Shown here: positions 12,167 through 24,104 of the stretch, in pieces
Layout of the letters: each line of letters begins with the position of its first letter
Position numbering within the stretch: position 1 is the stretch's first letter
NCBI RefSeq assembly: GCF_002078875.1
Contig: NC_034421.1
Span: 2,394,917-2,458,916, forward strand
Length of the DNA stretch: 64,000 nucleotides
Source of the DNA: Numida meleagris
Taxonomy: Eukaryota; Chordata; Aves; Galliformes; Numididae
Direction: 5' to 3'
Position numbers and translations under genes: made by a program
Notes under the pieces: model-generated
Seen by the model: the letters and a program-made list of their open reading frames with translations, nothing else
Told to the model about the DNA's origin: nothing
Database searches by the model: none

Positions 12167-14173
12167 GGCTGCTCCTTGCTGACTCTGTGCAGCACTGCGC
12201 CGAGGGTTGCTTCTTGTACACGTGTAGGCTGATGACATCTGCAAACTCGTTCCCATGCTAACCAAAGGCGTAATCCCAAACAGAGCCCTTTTGTTGAGGT
12301 TTGCAGCCGCAGCCTCCAGCTGGTGTGCCCGGAGGCGACCTTGCTTGTTCCGTCCCTAACACCGACCTGGAGCAGAGCACCAACACCCACCGGGGGCTTA
12401 CACCCGTGCCAGGGAGTTAAGCTGGCTCCAGCACAGAATCGTAGCCCCAGTCCTCCCAGACCCTGCCATGTTCGAGCTTGTGGGACCGCTCCTCGGTATA
12501 AACACCGCCAAGAGCGGAGCTCTAAACCCAAATCATGAGGCGAGGTTCTCACCTGCACCTCAGCCCCAACACAGTCCCCTCCCTCCAGCTTTCCCAGTGC
12601 AGGCACTTGCTGAACGCCTCATGCAATAGCCGGGATGCTGCAAGTCACCGGGAACTGAACGGGGGCAGGAGCCGGGGGGGAGGGAGGGTAAAGTCTCTGT
12701 TTAGCTTTCCATTAAGTCTTATTGATTCTCTTAATTTTTTGTTCTCCTGGTTGCTAGGCAATCCCTCTCTGCGTGCTGGAAACCAGGGCTGCAGACAGAA
12801 ATTTATATCCTGTAATAAAATCAAATACAACAGAGCCTGTTGTCAGTGATGAGAGGGGAGCAGCTTCACGGCGGAGGTACGGAACGGGGCAGGCCAGGGC
12901 TCAGCTCCCATCCCAGCCACCAAGCTCCCCACAACACCAGAGCAACCGTGCAAATCCTGCTCCGGGCTTCCAACTGGGAAACAAGCAGCACAGGTGGATG
13001 GACAGAGCGGGAATGGAGGGATGCTGGAACGGGACCAAACCATCCAGAACTGACGACAGTCTTCTGCTTGGTGGGGATGGAAGGCTCAGCCCCTCCGCAA
13101 CAAGGGCATCTCCATGGCTCACTCCTGGTGCTAGAGGCTCCTGGGGGCTGGTGGCAGCTCAGCTTGGGTTCGCCCACATCAGACTGCTCCTCTTGGCATC
13201 CAGCACCTCACCTGAGCTTCTCCCCATGCTTTCCCAGTGGATGTGACCTGTCAAGGAGAGTTTAATGAATTTGCTCCTAGCTCTTAGGAAGCCTCTGGCC
13301 ATGCCCTCTGGAGATCAGCTGTCGCCGTCAATGTGCCATCCTCATTCAGATGGCGCCTGACTCTCCACTGCTGAGTGATTTTTTAAGTCTGATACAATTC
13401 TGTATACATATGTACATAGATACACACGTATTTATGTGTACAATACACTTGTTTATAAACACCCACGCTTTTAGCTCAATCTTTTCTACATCACAAGGTT
13501 GTTGTCTTAGAAACGGACAATATCAATGCGATCTCCCAAGGTGCTATGCGCAGTGGCAGCCAGGGCAGCCTGGAAATGCCGGAGTGTGAGGGCAGGGGAA
13601 AGGATGCTCAGAAATCCCTGGATTCCTCTTCATCATCTTCACGGTGACGCCCTGAAAATGTAGGAGCCCTGCCCAAAACGCATTGTCCTTGCCCCTCCAT
13701 AGCTTTCACGCTGGGACTGCTTTTTTTTTGCTGTATTTGCACTGATAATTTTGCAGCCCCAGCCCTGAGATGGCTGAATCAATGTCACAGTCACTCAAAT
13801 ACACAGGTACTAAGCTCAGCCCCTTAAGTGACCTGGGAGCACATTCACAGTGCAACACGGGAAAACATTAAAAATTCCTGTGCGAACAGCAAACCCTAAC
13901 AGAAATATCAATAATTCATGCCACTGCAACCGCATTCAAGCAAAACTCTCTGGAGCAGCAGATACACCAGCCTGGGTCCCTTCTGCTTCCTCAGCACTAC
14001 AGCAGAGGCAGCTCTTGCAGCTCAGGGTTTGTGTGCACGAGCCATAGCACTGGCCACTCCCATGCTAAAGCAGCTAATTTCAGTTGCAGTATGGTTTCCT
14101 GTTGAAAAGAAAAAAGAAAAGGAAAAAAAAAAAAGATACCCTCCCCAAACTCTACAGTTATCTGTATTAAAAC

Positions 14174-14194
14174 GTGTGTGTGTATATATATATA
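14174..14194. repeat. GT/TA dinucleotide microsatellite
   Basis: This is a short compound simple repeat in which GT units run into TA units. It lies in intergenic sequence. Confidence 0.85.
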
Positions 14195-17100
14195 TTATTT
14201 ATTGGGTTATTGAGTTAAATCAAGACTGGCAATGCCTGGGAGGGAGGAATGCCACGGAGCAAAGAGCTCACACCAGGGCGGTTACAAACCTTTGAACTGA
14301 AAATCTGATACCAGCACCAACTTTCTCTGATTTTGAGCAGATTGCTGCGTGGTTCCCTGTGGGGTTTTCTCCTCCTGTAGGACAGGAAAAAAAGCACACT
14401 GTCCATGCTTGGTTGGGACCTGCTGACAGAGTCGAAGAAGACAACATAAAGGAAAATGATGTGAGGCTGCCCGAATAGCAGACCTCATACCTACGCCTGC
14501 AGAGCAGCTCTGCACCTGCAGCAGCCCCCAAAGAGAAAAAGGTGTCACACAGCTCTCGAAGAGCCTTGCTGGGGAGTCATTTGCAACTCAAAGTTTCACC
14601 ACATTTGCACAGTGGCCAACTCTGCTGCAAAGCTCAGTGCAACCAGTGTGAAAAAGCAGCCCGTTCCTCCCATCACTTACTAGCTGTGTGGGTAACATCG
14701 CGCACATCAGCCCGGTGAGTTCCTACTCATGGCAGAAAAAACAGGGAGAGTGAGAACAGGAAGGAGTTGCAGAGCAAAATTTCCCTGCTGATTTACCTAG
14801 ACACCATTTTTCAGGCTTCTGCAGCTGCCACTGGTTGCAAGTGTTGTTCCACGGCTACACCCCAGAGCTCAGAGCTGCTCTCCTGCAACCACGCTGCCAC
14901 AGAAAGGAAAGTAACCTCAACCACTGCTCTCAGCCCATCCATCACATGCTCATGTCCGTGCTGCTTCTTCCCTCAGCATGAGTGCTTTTCCTTCCACCTG
15001 GGCTCGCTGCAGAAACGGGCTGGTTTGGAGATGGATGTACAGAGGGGCAAGTTCCCCACTGGGATTGCAGGTGTGGCTCTGTCATGCTGCTGGGTGGCTG
15101 GGGGCCCAGATGTGTCCTGGAGAGCAGCACGAGGGTGCTGGGTATTTGCATCTGTCTGATGCACAAAGGAAAATCTCAACACAAGAAAAAAAACACACTG
15201 AAAAACTCTGTTTGCTGTTTTACTGGACCCATTTCATAGGACACAGAGGGACAGCAGAGGGAATGGGCTCCGTGGCAGCTGCCATGCACCCGACTGGAGT
15301 TGTGCTGCCTAATGACACTCTCACAGAAGATTAAGTTAGACCTATGAAGTCAATAATTCAACTACAACCGTGTTATACCACTGCTTTTAGCATTGTTCCT
15401 GATACATTGGAAGTAGAAGACTTAGGTCTGAGGAAGTTCTATATGGAGAAAGCCAACATCCATGTGAAGAGATGAATACATCAGGGTACCAGCTCCTCCA
15501 AAAACAGCCAGCACAATTATTCAGAGCTTGCCATCATCAATTCAACCTGAATCAGGGACAGGTTCAATGTGCAAACTGCAGGGCAAACACTCATCATGGA
15601 AATTGCTTTTGCTCAGTTCCAATAACTTAATCTCTTCCTGGCTCAAATGCCTCATCCTTCCAGGAACAGCTTGGAGACACTCAAGTGGGAGACTGCACTG
15701 CGTGATGTCCCATTGCAGGGCACAGACTGAAGCAGACAAGGCAGCTGCTGTGTGGCCTGGGGGACTCACTGCAAAGGGGATGATGGAGAAACCGTCGGTA
15801 GGAGTGCTGGACAGAAGACAGGAGCTGAAGTCCAGCACATCACTTCTGGTCTGGAAGTCTCTACAGCAGAGCCAGGGTCCTCAGAAGGAAGAGCAGCCAT
15901 TTCAAATGGGCACACAGGAGAAGAGAAACTGGGTGCAGCTCCAGCCCCTGGGACAGGCTGCCGCTGTCAGCTGCTGCTCTCAGCTGCCCATCCAGCACAG
16001 GTGTTTGAGATCACATCACTTTCTGTAAGATTACTCAGCTGTGATTTGAATAAAGCATTAGGTGGAAAGAAAGCTGTGTTTTTTCTCTAGAAAGAGATTA
16101 GAAATGATGGCCTGGAGGAAGGTGCTGAACAGCCAGAGACAGTAATTGAGCCTCTCCCCAGTTAACTTTATCCATAGGGAGTCAAGGACCACGTCCTACC
16201 CTTCCTCTGGCTGCTGATGGGGTTGTTTGGACGTCAGTGCACACCTCCTAACAGCTCCCGCAGCATCAGGATACAGAGCATGCTGTTCACTTGTTTATTT
16301 CAGTATGCTTTGCCAAAGAAAAATCAGCAAAGAATTAATTAACAGCAATTATTTCGAGCAACAACACAGCAGCCCTGCTCCAGAAGCCATGAAAACAACA
16401 TCATGAGACCCCTGTGGCTGAAAAAGCCTTTATAAACAGGTGCAAAAATAAACAACTTTATGGCAGGCTATAAAATGAGCCCAAGCCAGGTTGGGGAATG
16501 GCAGGGGAGAGAGTGACAGAACAGCCATTTCAGTGCTGAGTTGAAGCAGCTGCCCAGGTGACTTCTGTGAAAGAGCTTTAATAACCAAACCAGCCCTGAG
16601 CAGTGGCACCAACCTGATTCAAAGAACCAGCAGGACCAGCTTAGTGCTGCCATAGCGGGCTTACCGTACCAGCCACTCTGCATTATTAGTGCTGCTAACG
16701 TGATTTAGTTTCAGCCAGTCCAACCCATTAGAGCTGTGATCCAAAGTACTAGGCAGCGTCAGTTTCAGTGATAAACATCCCTCCTCCCCCTTACTATTTG
16801 CTAAAACAAGCCAAACTGAAGCTATCAATCCAGAATCTCTCTGCTTCAGCGAACCCTTCTAGCTGGCACCACCACACCTGCAGGTCTCCTGGTGTGAGCA
16901 TTGAAAGGTGGAGGGAGATGTGGTGGACTTGCTCTCATTTCTCACTCACCTGGTTCTTTTTTCAGCAGCCTATGAGCTGCTGCTTTGACCAGAAATTGCA
17001 CACCCTGCATTGCTAAAGCTGTGTGGTACCTGACTGCAGTCATGTCTTTATCCTGCACATGGATGGCCCTACTGACCGTACCCCCATGCGAGGAGGCCAG

Positions 17101-20100
17101 ATGCACCTCCACCCAGAACTACTCTCTGGGAATTAAATCCTGGCTCTTCAACAGGTTTATGGGAGCAGGATCTCACCGCACAAACCAGCAGCTCCACCAT
17201 CTCTGCCAGAGAAGAAGCGAAAGGATTTGAGAGTACAGTCTGTACTCGAGCAGATAATCCATGCAGGGGCACTGATCCTAGTGAGGTCTCCATAAATCCT
17301 GCTCCTCTCAACGAAGTCAGGATTTAGTATTAGATTTGGTTGAGCACTTGCAAAGTCTGAAGTAGGTTGCAGCCCACAGCATCACATCAAATCCTCAGTA
17401 CAGTGCTGGCATCCCAGATTCTGCAGGGCTGCCAATCTCCTGCCTTGTCCCGAGGAGAGATGCAGTGCCTCCTAAGCTTGCTGAAACTCAGAACAGTTTG
17501 ATAATGGAGAAGTGCAAATTGAACAACCCAAACTGTGCCTGATTGCTTTCCAGAGCACTTCCTCCATGTGACTGCCTTCCCATATGCCCTCCTCCATTAG
17601 CAGCTTTGCAAGAGAGATTGAAACCAGGTGCATTAACAGTTCCTTGCTGAAACAGGGCTTGCTAGCATTGAGGACAGCAGAAATTCTGCAGAAATCAGAG
17701 CTGTCAGCTCCTAGAAAGTTACTGAAATAGCTGAAGAGCTCAGTTGCCCAAGGGGACTGGCTGCAGAAGCAGCCACCACTGCCTACTTTTTAAAATCATC
17801 AAGATAAAGTTAGAAGCCTGAGTCATTCTGGATACTCTCCTTTACTTCACTACCCTGCTCTCTTTTTGTGAGGCTACTTTACATCACTGCTGCTATCAGT
17901 TTGTCATAATTCATGTGACCTGAATAGAATAGCACCTGCAGCACCGGGTGGTGTAAGGCACTGCTCATTAGCAGCCAGCAGGACCCAGCCAGGCGGACCA
18001 CGGTGACCCTCCCACATCAATGGAACCCATCTTACTCTGTGTGGAAGCTGGGAAGGACTGCTCATGCAGACAGGTACACATCCCACCAGAGCTGGAACAG
18101 CACAGACTGGATTCAGCCCACCAAAGCTCTTCTACAATCACAGAGATAACGGTGGCTGTTGTTGGGCTATCAGGTGAATGCCACACCTGTCTGGGGTGTC
18201 TTTCAAATAACCAATCCCAGCAGGAATCAGCAAACACGAAATTGAGGTACCTGCTGATGCAAGCCCCAAGATCTCTTGGAATATGGGGAATAAACAAACC
18301 AGTGGTGAAACAGTCCGTGCAATGCTAGGGAGAGAACACGAGCATCAGTCTCTATGAAAAGTCAGAAAAAAAAACTCTCCCTGTGTCACCGTCAGTCCCA
18401 GGAAATAAAAAGATGCACCAAGGTTTATTAAGTCCTCTGCACACACATTAACTTCTAGGTGACTTTCTATGAAGATCTTATTTCTAGCAGTGATGGCTTT
18501 TGCATTTCAAGCCATATGGCACCAGACGGAAAGCATTTTGTCTTGAAATCTGCTAGCTAGAAAACTGCTGCATCCTGACGGAAATGCAGCATTACCAGCT
18601 ATTCAGAGAAGCAGAGTCATTAAAGGAAAAAAAAGAACTGGGAAAAGATTAATCAGACATCCAATTTCCATTGAAGCACCCAGGAAAGGGAAAATAACCC
18701 TTGCAGGTACCTTCCCCAAGTCTTTTGCTTTCTTAATCTGAGTCAGAGCTTCGATTTTTATGGGAAAACTGATACCTCATGCCACATTCCCAAATTTAGC
18801 AGGCAGGTCTGCTTCAGACACAATGTCCTTCAGGCAGACAAGTAATCAACACCCCTTGGTGTGACAGAAGCCACAAAGTGGCTGCTTCTTGTACGAGCAG
18901 CAGGTTCCTTTTCTCATGGCCTGCCAACAGAATTTCCTTATCCTTAGCTGTATCAGGGCAATAGCTCAACAGCTGGAATAGCATCAGCAGCTTAATGCCT
19001 CCCAGAGCTCTCCTGGCCTGACAGGAGCTGAGTGAGATAACAAGGAGCCAACCTAGGTGCTCTAACCTACCTTGTTCCCTCCCGCTGTTAGCATGGGCTA
19101 AGTGCCTACAAAAGCAGCAGTTAAGAGAAAGGCAACATTGATCACTTTCACAAAGGGCGATTAATCACCAGCAAAGGCCTGCAACCCTGTGGCCACCAAA
19201 GCAAACCAAGGGGGGTGACCACTCATGGGAAGTGTAATGGCTACAAGAAGGAATTCTGCGGCCTTGGAGCAGGTAGAACAAACCGGGAAGGATTTGGGAG
19301 AGGGTTCAAGATCTGTGAGGTCAGCAGGGTACACCCACTGCCTGCCTGTAACTGCACTGACTGCACAACCCCTCTGCTACACCCGCTATCCCACTTCCAA
19401 GGGAGCAGGTGCATCACAGCACCCTTCCTTACCACAGAGGCACAGGCTCATTCTGCTTACGTACAGACCTTGGGACCATGGCCCACTTCCAGCACAACCA
19501 CAGGAGGTTCTCTTTGCATAGGCTTTTGTGCTTTTTTTTTTTTTTAATCATTTTTTTAATCAAAGAACTCTCAGAGCCTTGGAATCGTTTGTTAAACCCT
19601 TTCTTCCTTGTTCTGCAGCTCATTGCTATTGTTTGGAGATACACCTAGAGCTCAAGGTCTCCCAGGAAGACATAATGAGGGTTGGCTTGCAGCAGTGTTC
19701 TCTTTCTGTAAATAAATGCAGTGACCAAGGTTAAACTCTGTGGTTGAATTGATTCTAACCTGAACAAAGAAAGCGGGTACGTGTGGGCAAGGCTCTCCTA
19801 AGTGCCAGCACGCACAGCACTGCTGACCTGGAGCCCTCTGGGGATTCCCCAGGACAGGATCCCAAGCAGCAGGGCACCTAGAGTTATTTTGTAATGGAGG
19901 TTTGGCTGGAAAAAAAAAAAAGCTCTAGGAAAGACTATCACAGCCCCCTTACTTACCATTTCCTATTACTGTTTAACAGCTTACATAGATCTTCATTCCA
20001 ACACAGTCAACGCTTCCTCCTGCTTTAGGCTATACCTTCCACACCTGTATCATTACATCTCAACAGGCATTTTGTGCATTCATCCAAGGTGAACACCATT

Positions 20101-22410
20101 TTGCAACCGTCTGCATTTCTCCAAGTCCCAGGGACTGTCAGCAGGTGGTGCTTCATGGCAGCCTTTGGAAGGCAGCACCAGTGCAAGCAGGCACGCTCAC
20201 CAGCTTCTCATGAAGATTAACGCACTTGTGTGGGACTCACCTTGCTCCTGGTGCCACACACAGCAGAGCAGCTCGTTAACTCTGAACAGCTACATAAAGA
20301 AATCAGCATCCCTGACAAAACTGCCTCCCCCTGTACCACACATACTGAGCCTCAGCTCAGCACTTCCAGAATAAACTTACCCAACCCGGTGTCAGCTTCT
20401 GGAGAGCTTCCCCCTCAGTACAGGAAAAGGAAAGATTAGCTACAAACTTATGACTTTTATTTGGCTTAATACACTGCTGTCACTGCAAAGGAGCATAAAA
20501 CTGGATCCCATAAGCAAAGCTAAAATAAACAAGTTTTAGAGAAAGGCTTTAATTAATGGTCTGTGTGCTGGCAAGAATAAATTGAAGAGAATTCCGGGAA
20601 CTTCCCCCACATGGCTCTGGTGCTGCAGTGACTTGTCCCCAGAGCAAGTCAGAACTGTTTGACCCCAGGCTCCGCACTGATTAATGACCTATTTTTCCAC
20701 CACTTCTCAGTTCCATTAGATCTCAATCAAAAAATTGATAGCCCTCACCAACTTTGAACTCACCTCACAGTTCCACAGAACGTATTATCTTCTCCAGCTA
20801 ATGCCTCACAGCCAGGAAATAGATGCTCCTGTCAATTTCCTGAGTTTTCATCTATCCACTCACAGCCCTTGGTCTTGTCCTGGCATGAAAGGAGCAGTGC
20901 TGTGAAGCTGACTCACCATGCTGGAAGGCAGAATGAGATGTACTTGTGGATCCGGGTGATGTTATCTTCTACAGGCTGGGGAGAGGTGCAAAATTCCCAC
21001 CCCAGCGGTCCCTGCTGGGATGGCAAATACCTGCAGTTACTGTGTGAAGGATGAGGCATGCTCTGCCCACCCAGCAGCTCAGCAGCACAATCAGCCATAG
21101 CATACAGGCTCCTGCTGGCCACGTCACCAAGGTGCTATAGGAGAACTGCAGGCAGACAAGTAGCACAGAGCACTGTTTTCTTTGGCACGGTGCAGTTTTT
21201 TTGGAATTACTTTGCTCCCACAGTCCCTCCTGCAACAGGTCCAGAGCCAGGGCCTCTGCCACTCTGAGAAGGGATCCCCATGGCTCCTCCCTCAGCGTGT
21301 CATCTCTGACAGTGCACTTAAGCTGCAGCTATCACTCCAGCTCAGCAGGCTACATTCAATCACTTGAGACTTCTGAAACATCACCCCTTTTACTCTGCAG
21401 TCACACAGATGACAGTATCAACTGCCTCAAGAAAAGCATATCTAAATCACGAAGCAACTGCTTGCTCAAATTCCTGAGCAGAGTAACACACAAAAGACAT
21501 AACAACCACTGAGAACATCTTGGATTACTCTCCACCGCTGGTAGTTTTCTGAATCCCTCGTAGGTGTTAAGTGTCACGTTATAATAATCATGGAGCAGGA
21601 AAGCATGAAATTTGTTTTCTTTCATGTGAGCATGCTGGAGATTATTTTAATAATTTTTATTCAGTATAACTAAAAGAAAGCTTTTGTTCAGTGGTTTAAC
21701 ATGAAGTCTTTTAATATCTGTTTCAGCAATAGAATCCCTGCTTTCTTTTCTATAAATGTACTAATCTCACCAAAAGATAGATTTAAGCAGTGGAATGTAG
21801 CAGACCAAAAACATGCAGCAGCAAGCAAACAGAACACTGTTCTCAGAGACCTGCTCTGAACTATCTGCATTCTGCTCAATCAGATCAGACCTGAGCAACA
21901 ACCTAAATCTCATTTCCACCCACCAGTATGAAGGGCAGAGAGTATTACTTTACTCTTTCCTGGATCTCTGCAAAAACAGACAGCAGGGATGGCTGGACGT
22001 ACCAAACACAGGACACTAAATGAAGAAGAAAGTGCAGGAGAACAACACTGGCTAAGTGTGTGCATCCCTAAAAACACATTTTTAAAAGAAAAAAAAAAAT
22101 GTCCGGACATGTTTATATATATAATTCACATTTACTTTGAAGACAAATAAATACCATTGCCATCTTCCCTCTGATTTCACCATAAGGATGTGAAAAATAA
22201 CATGGCAGCACTAAGAGGAGAAATGAAGACAACTGTAATGAAAGACTTCTGGTTAAATGATGAAATAAAGGTCAAACACTGTTGGCATGGTAAATAGCAG
22301 CAGAGTAACTCCTGGTGATGCTGGAACCACAGCCTGCTGAGAAGATCACCCCAAAGCAGGAAATTAACGCCAACATTTAGTAAAAATAAATTTGCAAGTA
22401 CCACAACAGC

Positions 22411-22416
22411 TTTATT
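22411..22416 (-). terminator. COX19: Candidate COX19 polyadenylation signal
   Basis: On the minus strand this reads AATAAA, about 440 bases past the COX19 stop codon. It is the first canonical hexamer I noticed downstream. Others lie further on, for example near 21655, so alternative ends are possible. Usage is inferred. Confidence 0.4.
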
Positions 22417-22851
22417 TCCACCTGAAAAGCGCCTGCTGTAAGCATATTAGTTATGCCCACATAACAATAACCTGTAGTTCAAGATCTATACAACAGAGGT
22501 GGAACGTGGGGTTTTTTTTGTTTGTTTGTTTGTTTTTTAAAGCAAGAGATTACTGTTCTTGCAGACATGGAGAACACTTCCAGCAACAATTGTTTTCTCC
22601 CAGATAAAATGTTCTCAGTGATCTTTAAGAGCATGCTGGAGAATTGAAAAGAAAGAAGCTAGGAAATACTTCAGGAAAGCAAACGAAGGCAGTACTTCGG
22701 CTCACTTCAAAAACCTTATTTTAGGAAAGACTATTTTGGAAGAAAAGGTTCCTTCACCAAGCACTTCCCATTGCAATAAGCACAGAAGTGCAATATTTAC
22801 TCCACAGGAGTTACACTTTCTGTACGTGACGAGTAAAGCTGGCTTTCTTCA

Positions 22852-23750
22852 TCACTGCTTCCCAGCTTGCGCTTCCGACTTCTCATCCATCAGATCTTTA
22901 AACCCCAGCTTCTCCAGTGGTTCGTTAGCCATAAGCTGCCTACGTTAAAAACAACAGAAACAACGATTTTGCACAACGCACTCTGTAACAGAGGGAACGT
23001 TATTTTTCCGTTCCACTTCATACTTTTTTTACAGTAAAGCAATCCAAGACACAGCGAGCGGCTGCCACTTGGCAAAGCCTCAGAAGCATCACTGTGGGGA
23101 CACAACACCGGGATCGATGTTTTCCTTAGCAGCAGCTTTCCGTTAAGCACGCTGCCTTCTGATACCAGATATTGAACAAGAGGTCTCTCGGGAACCGGCC
23201 TGCCTCTTGCTGTCCTTCCTTACCACGCTGCCCAGCAGCTTCCTAAAGCCGTGCCATCCACCGCAGCGTTAAGTGAACCCGACGTACAACACGAGCGGCG
23301 CTGCCACGCTCCGCCGCCGCGATTTTCACCCTTTCCACGCGCAGCCTTCCTCCCCGCCGCCCGCCCCACGTTTCTTCGTGCCGCCCTCCCGCTCTCCCCG
23401 CACCGTGCCCGGCCTCGCCCCGGGCCGAGCTGCTTCAAGAGCAAGGCCCGGCCGCCACCTGCCTGTCCATGCGGCACTGCAGGTACGCCATGGCGCGCTC
23501 CCGGCACGCGCCGCTCTCGTAGCCGCTGTCGCGGAGGCACCGCATGAAGCGCTCCTTGAACGCGCTGCACTCCCCTGCAACACACAGCGGGGGCCGAGCT
23601 GCCGCCGGGCTCGGCCTGGGGCCGGGCCGAAGGGAAGAGGGGCCCGGCGGCAAGCCGCGTTACCGCACCGAAGTGATCCAGCGGGAAGGCGCCCTTGTCC
23701 GGCGGCCGCGGCTTGAAGCTCTTGGCGCCGAAGTTCATAGCGGTGGACAT
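22852..23750 (-). CDS. COX19: COX19, cytochrome c oxidase assembly factor
   Basis: This is a complete three-exon gene on the minus strand: exon 1 23669-23750, exon 2 23459-23574, exon 3 22852-22935. The spliced frame is 282 bases, or 93 residues plus TGA. COX19 is a small twin-CX9C protein of the cytosol and mitochondrial intermembrane space, needed for cytochrome c oxidase assembly and copper handling. The N-terminus [20 protein letters not shown] matches the family almost residue for residue. Exon 2 carries both CX9C motifs: [11 protein letters not shown] and [11 protein letters not shown]. Exon 3 gives the conserved EPLEKLGF tail. Introns are 94 and 523 bases, with GT-AG ends and matching phases. 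The C-terminal tail after KDL is divergent, and the product is slightly longer than the human one (about 90 aa). Confidence 0.96.
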
Positions 23751-23864
23751 GGCTGCTGCCCGCGCCAGGCCCCGCCGCCCCCGGACGCAACGACGGGGAG
23801 AGCCGAGCGCGGCCCTCGCGAGAGCGCCGAGCGCATCGAGCGGGGCACGTGATCGTCGCCTAAG

Positions 23865-23872
23865 TGACGTCA
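23865..23872. promoter_or_regulatory. COX19: CRE palindrome 1 in COX19 promoter
   Basis: This is an exact TGACGTCA about 115 bases upstream of the COX19 start codon and two bases from X-box 1. Exact full CREs in CpG islands are often functional CREB/ATF sites. Binding here is inferred. Confidence 0.65.
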
Positions 23873-23874
23873 CC

Positions 23875-23888
23875 GTCGCTACGGTAAC
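23875..23888. promoter_or_regulatory. RFX X-box match 1
   Basis: GTCGCTACGGTAAC fits the relaxed RFX-family X-box GTHRCYNNRGYAAC at every position. It sits two bases after CRE 1. The match is seen directly; RFX binding is inferred. Confidence 0.6.
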
Positions 23889-23918
23889 CTGGGGACGCAT
23901 CCGCGCGGGGTGGGAAGT

Positions 23919-23932
23919 GTCGCCGCGGCAAC
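23919..23932. promoter_or_regulatory. RFX X-box match 2
   Basis: GTCGCCGCGGCAAC fits the stricter X-box GTNRCCNNRGYAAC perfectly and is nearly a perfect inverted repeat. It lies between X-box 1 and CRE 2, 17 bases before the latter. Confidence 0.65.
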
Positions 23933-23949
23933 ACGGCGAGGGGCGAGCG

Positions 23950-23957
23950 TGACGTCA
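23950..23957. promoter_or_regulatory. COX19: CRE palindrome 2 in COX19 promoter
   Basis: This is a second exact TGACGTCA, about 200 bases upstream of the COX19 start codon and 27 bases before a Kozak-context ATG on the opposite strand. Confidence 0.6.
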
Positions 23958-23984
23958 TTGCCGCAGGCCGCGCCGCGGGCCGCC

Positions 23985-24104
23985 ATGGAGACCCCGCCCG
24001 AGCGGGAAGGTCGGGCCGGTGGCGCTCCCTGCGGGCAGAAGCTCCCTGAGGGAAATAAAGCGCGTTGTCCTCAAAATCGCCTTGTTGTTTCTGTTATTTC
24101 CTAA
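23985..24104 (+). other. Possible short divergent transcript/ORF opposite COX19
   Basis: An ATG in a strong Kozak context (GCCGCCATGG) begins a 39-residue plus-strand frame starting METPPEREGRAGG. An AATAAA at 24054-24059 lies inside the frame, followed by a GT-rich stretch like a downstream polyadenylation element. The peptide is not recognised. The simplest reading is a promoter-divergent RNA that is terminated early. It could instead be the first exon of an unseen longer transcript, or chance. Confidence 0.3.

Larger units (their letters stand above)
10952..22851. other. ADAP1-COX19 intergenic region
   Basis: These 11.9 kb lie between the ADAP1 start and the COX19 stop codon. The first 400 bases belong to the ADAP1 CpG island, and the right end must contain the COX19 3' UTR. 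I found no conserved exon, RNA gene or recognisable transposon. It holds a TG/TA microsatellite at 14174-14194, homopolymer runs near 19531-19544 and 19910-19920, a GTTT-type simple repeat near 22516-22536, and a full CRE palindrome at 12159-12166. A 304-residue minus-strand frame at 11692-12606 has no recognised similarity. Confidence 0.6.
23250..24030. promoter_or_regulatory. COX19: CpG island over the COX19 5' end
   Basis: This is a GC-rich, CpG-dense block covering COX19 exons 1-2 and about 280 bases upstream, with edges estimated by eye. No TATA box is evident. The upstream part contains an E-box (CACGTG at 23846-23851), two CREs and two X-box motifs, listed separately. The layout suggests a broad and possibly bidirectional promoter. 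Confidence 0.8.

Noticed and set aside
19315..19330. AGGTCA-GCAG-GGTACA, a DR4-like nuclear receptor element
   Set aside because: It is a single imperfect half-site pair more than 10 kb from the nearest P450 promoter and expected by chance in a window this size.
23273..23716. 147-residue plus-strand frame
   Set aside because: It is an antisense shadow of COX19 in GC-rich sequence.
23220..23900. 226-residue continuous minus-strand frame over COX19
   Set aside because: Only parts of it are real COX19 exons read in frame. The rest reads through introns and promoter, and the spliced model explains the conserved residues.
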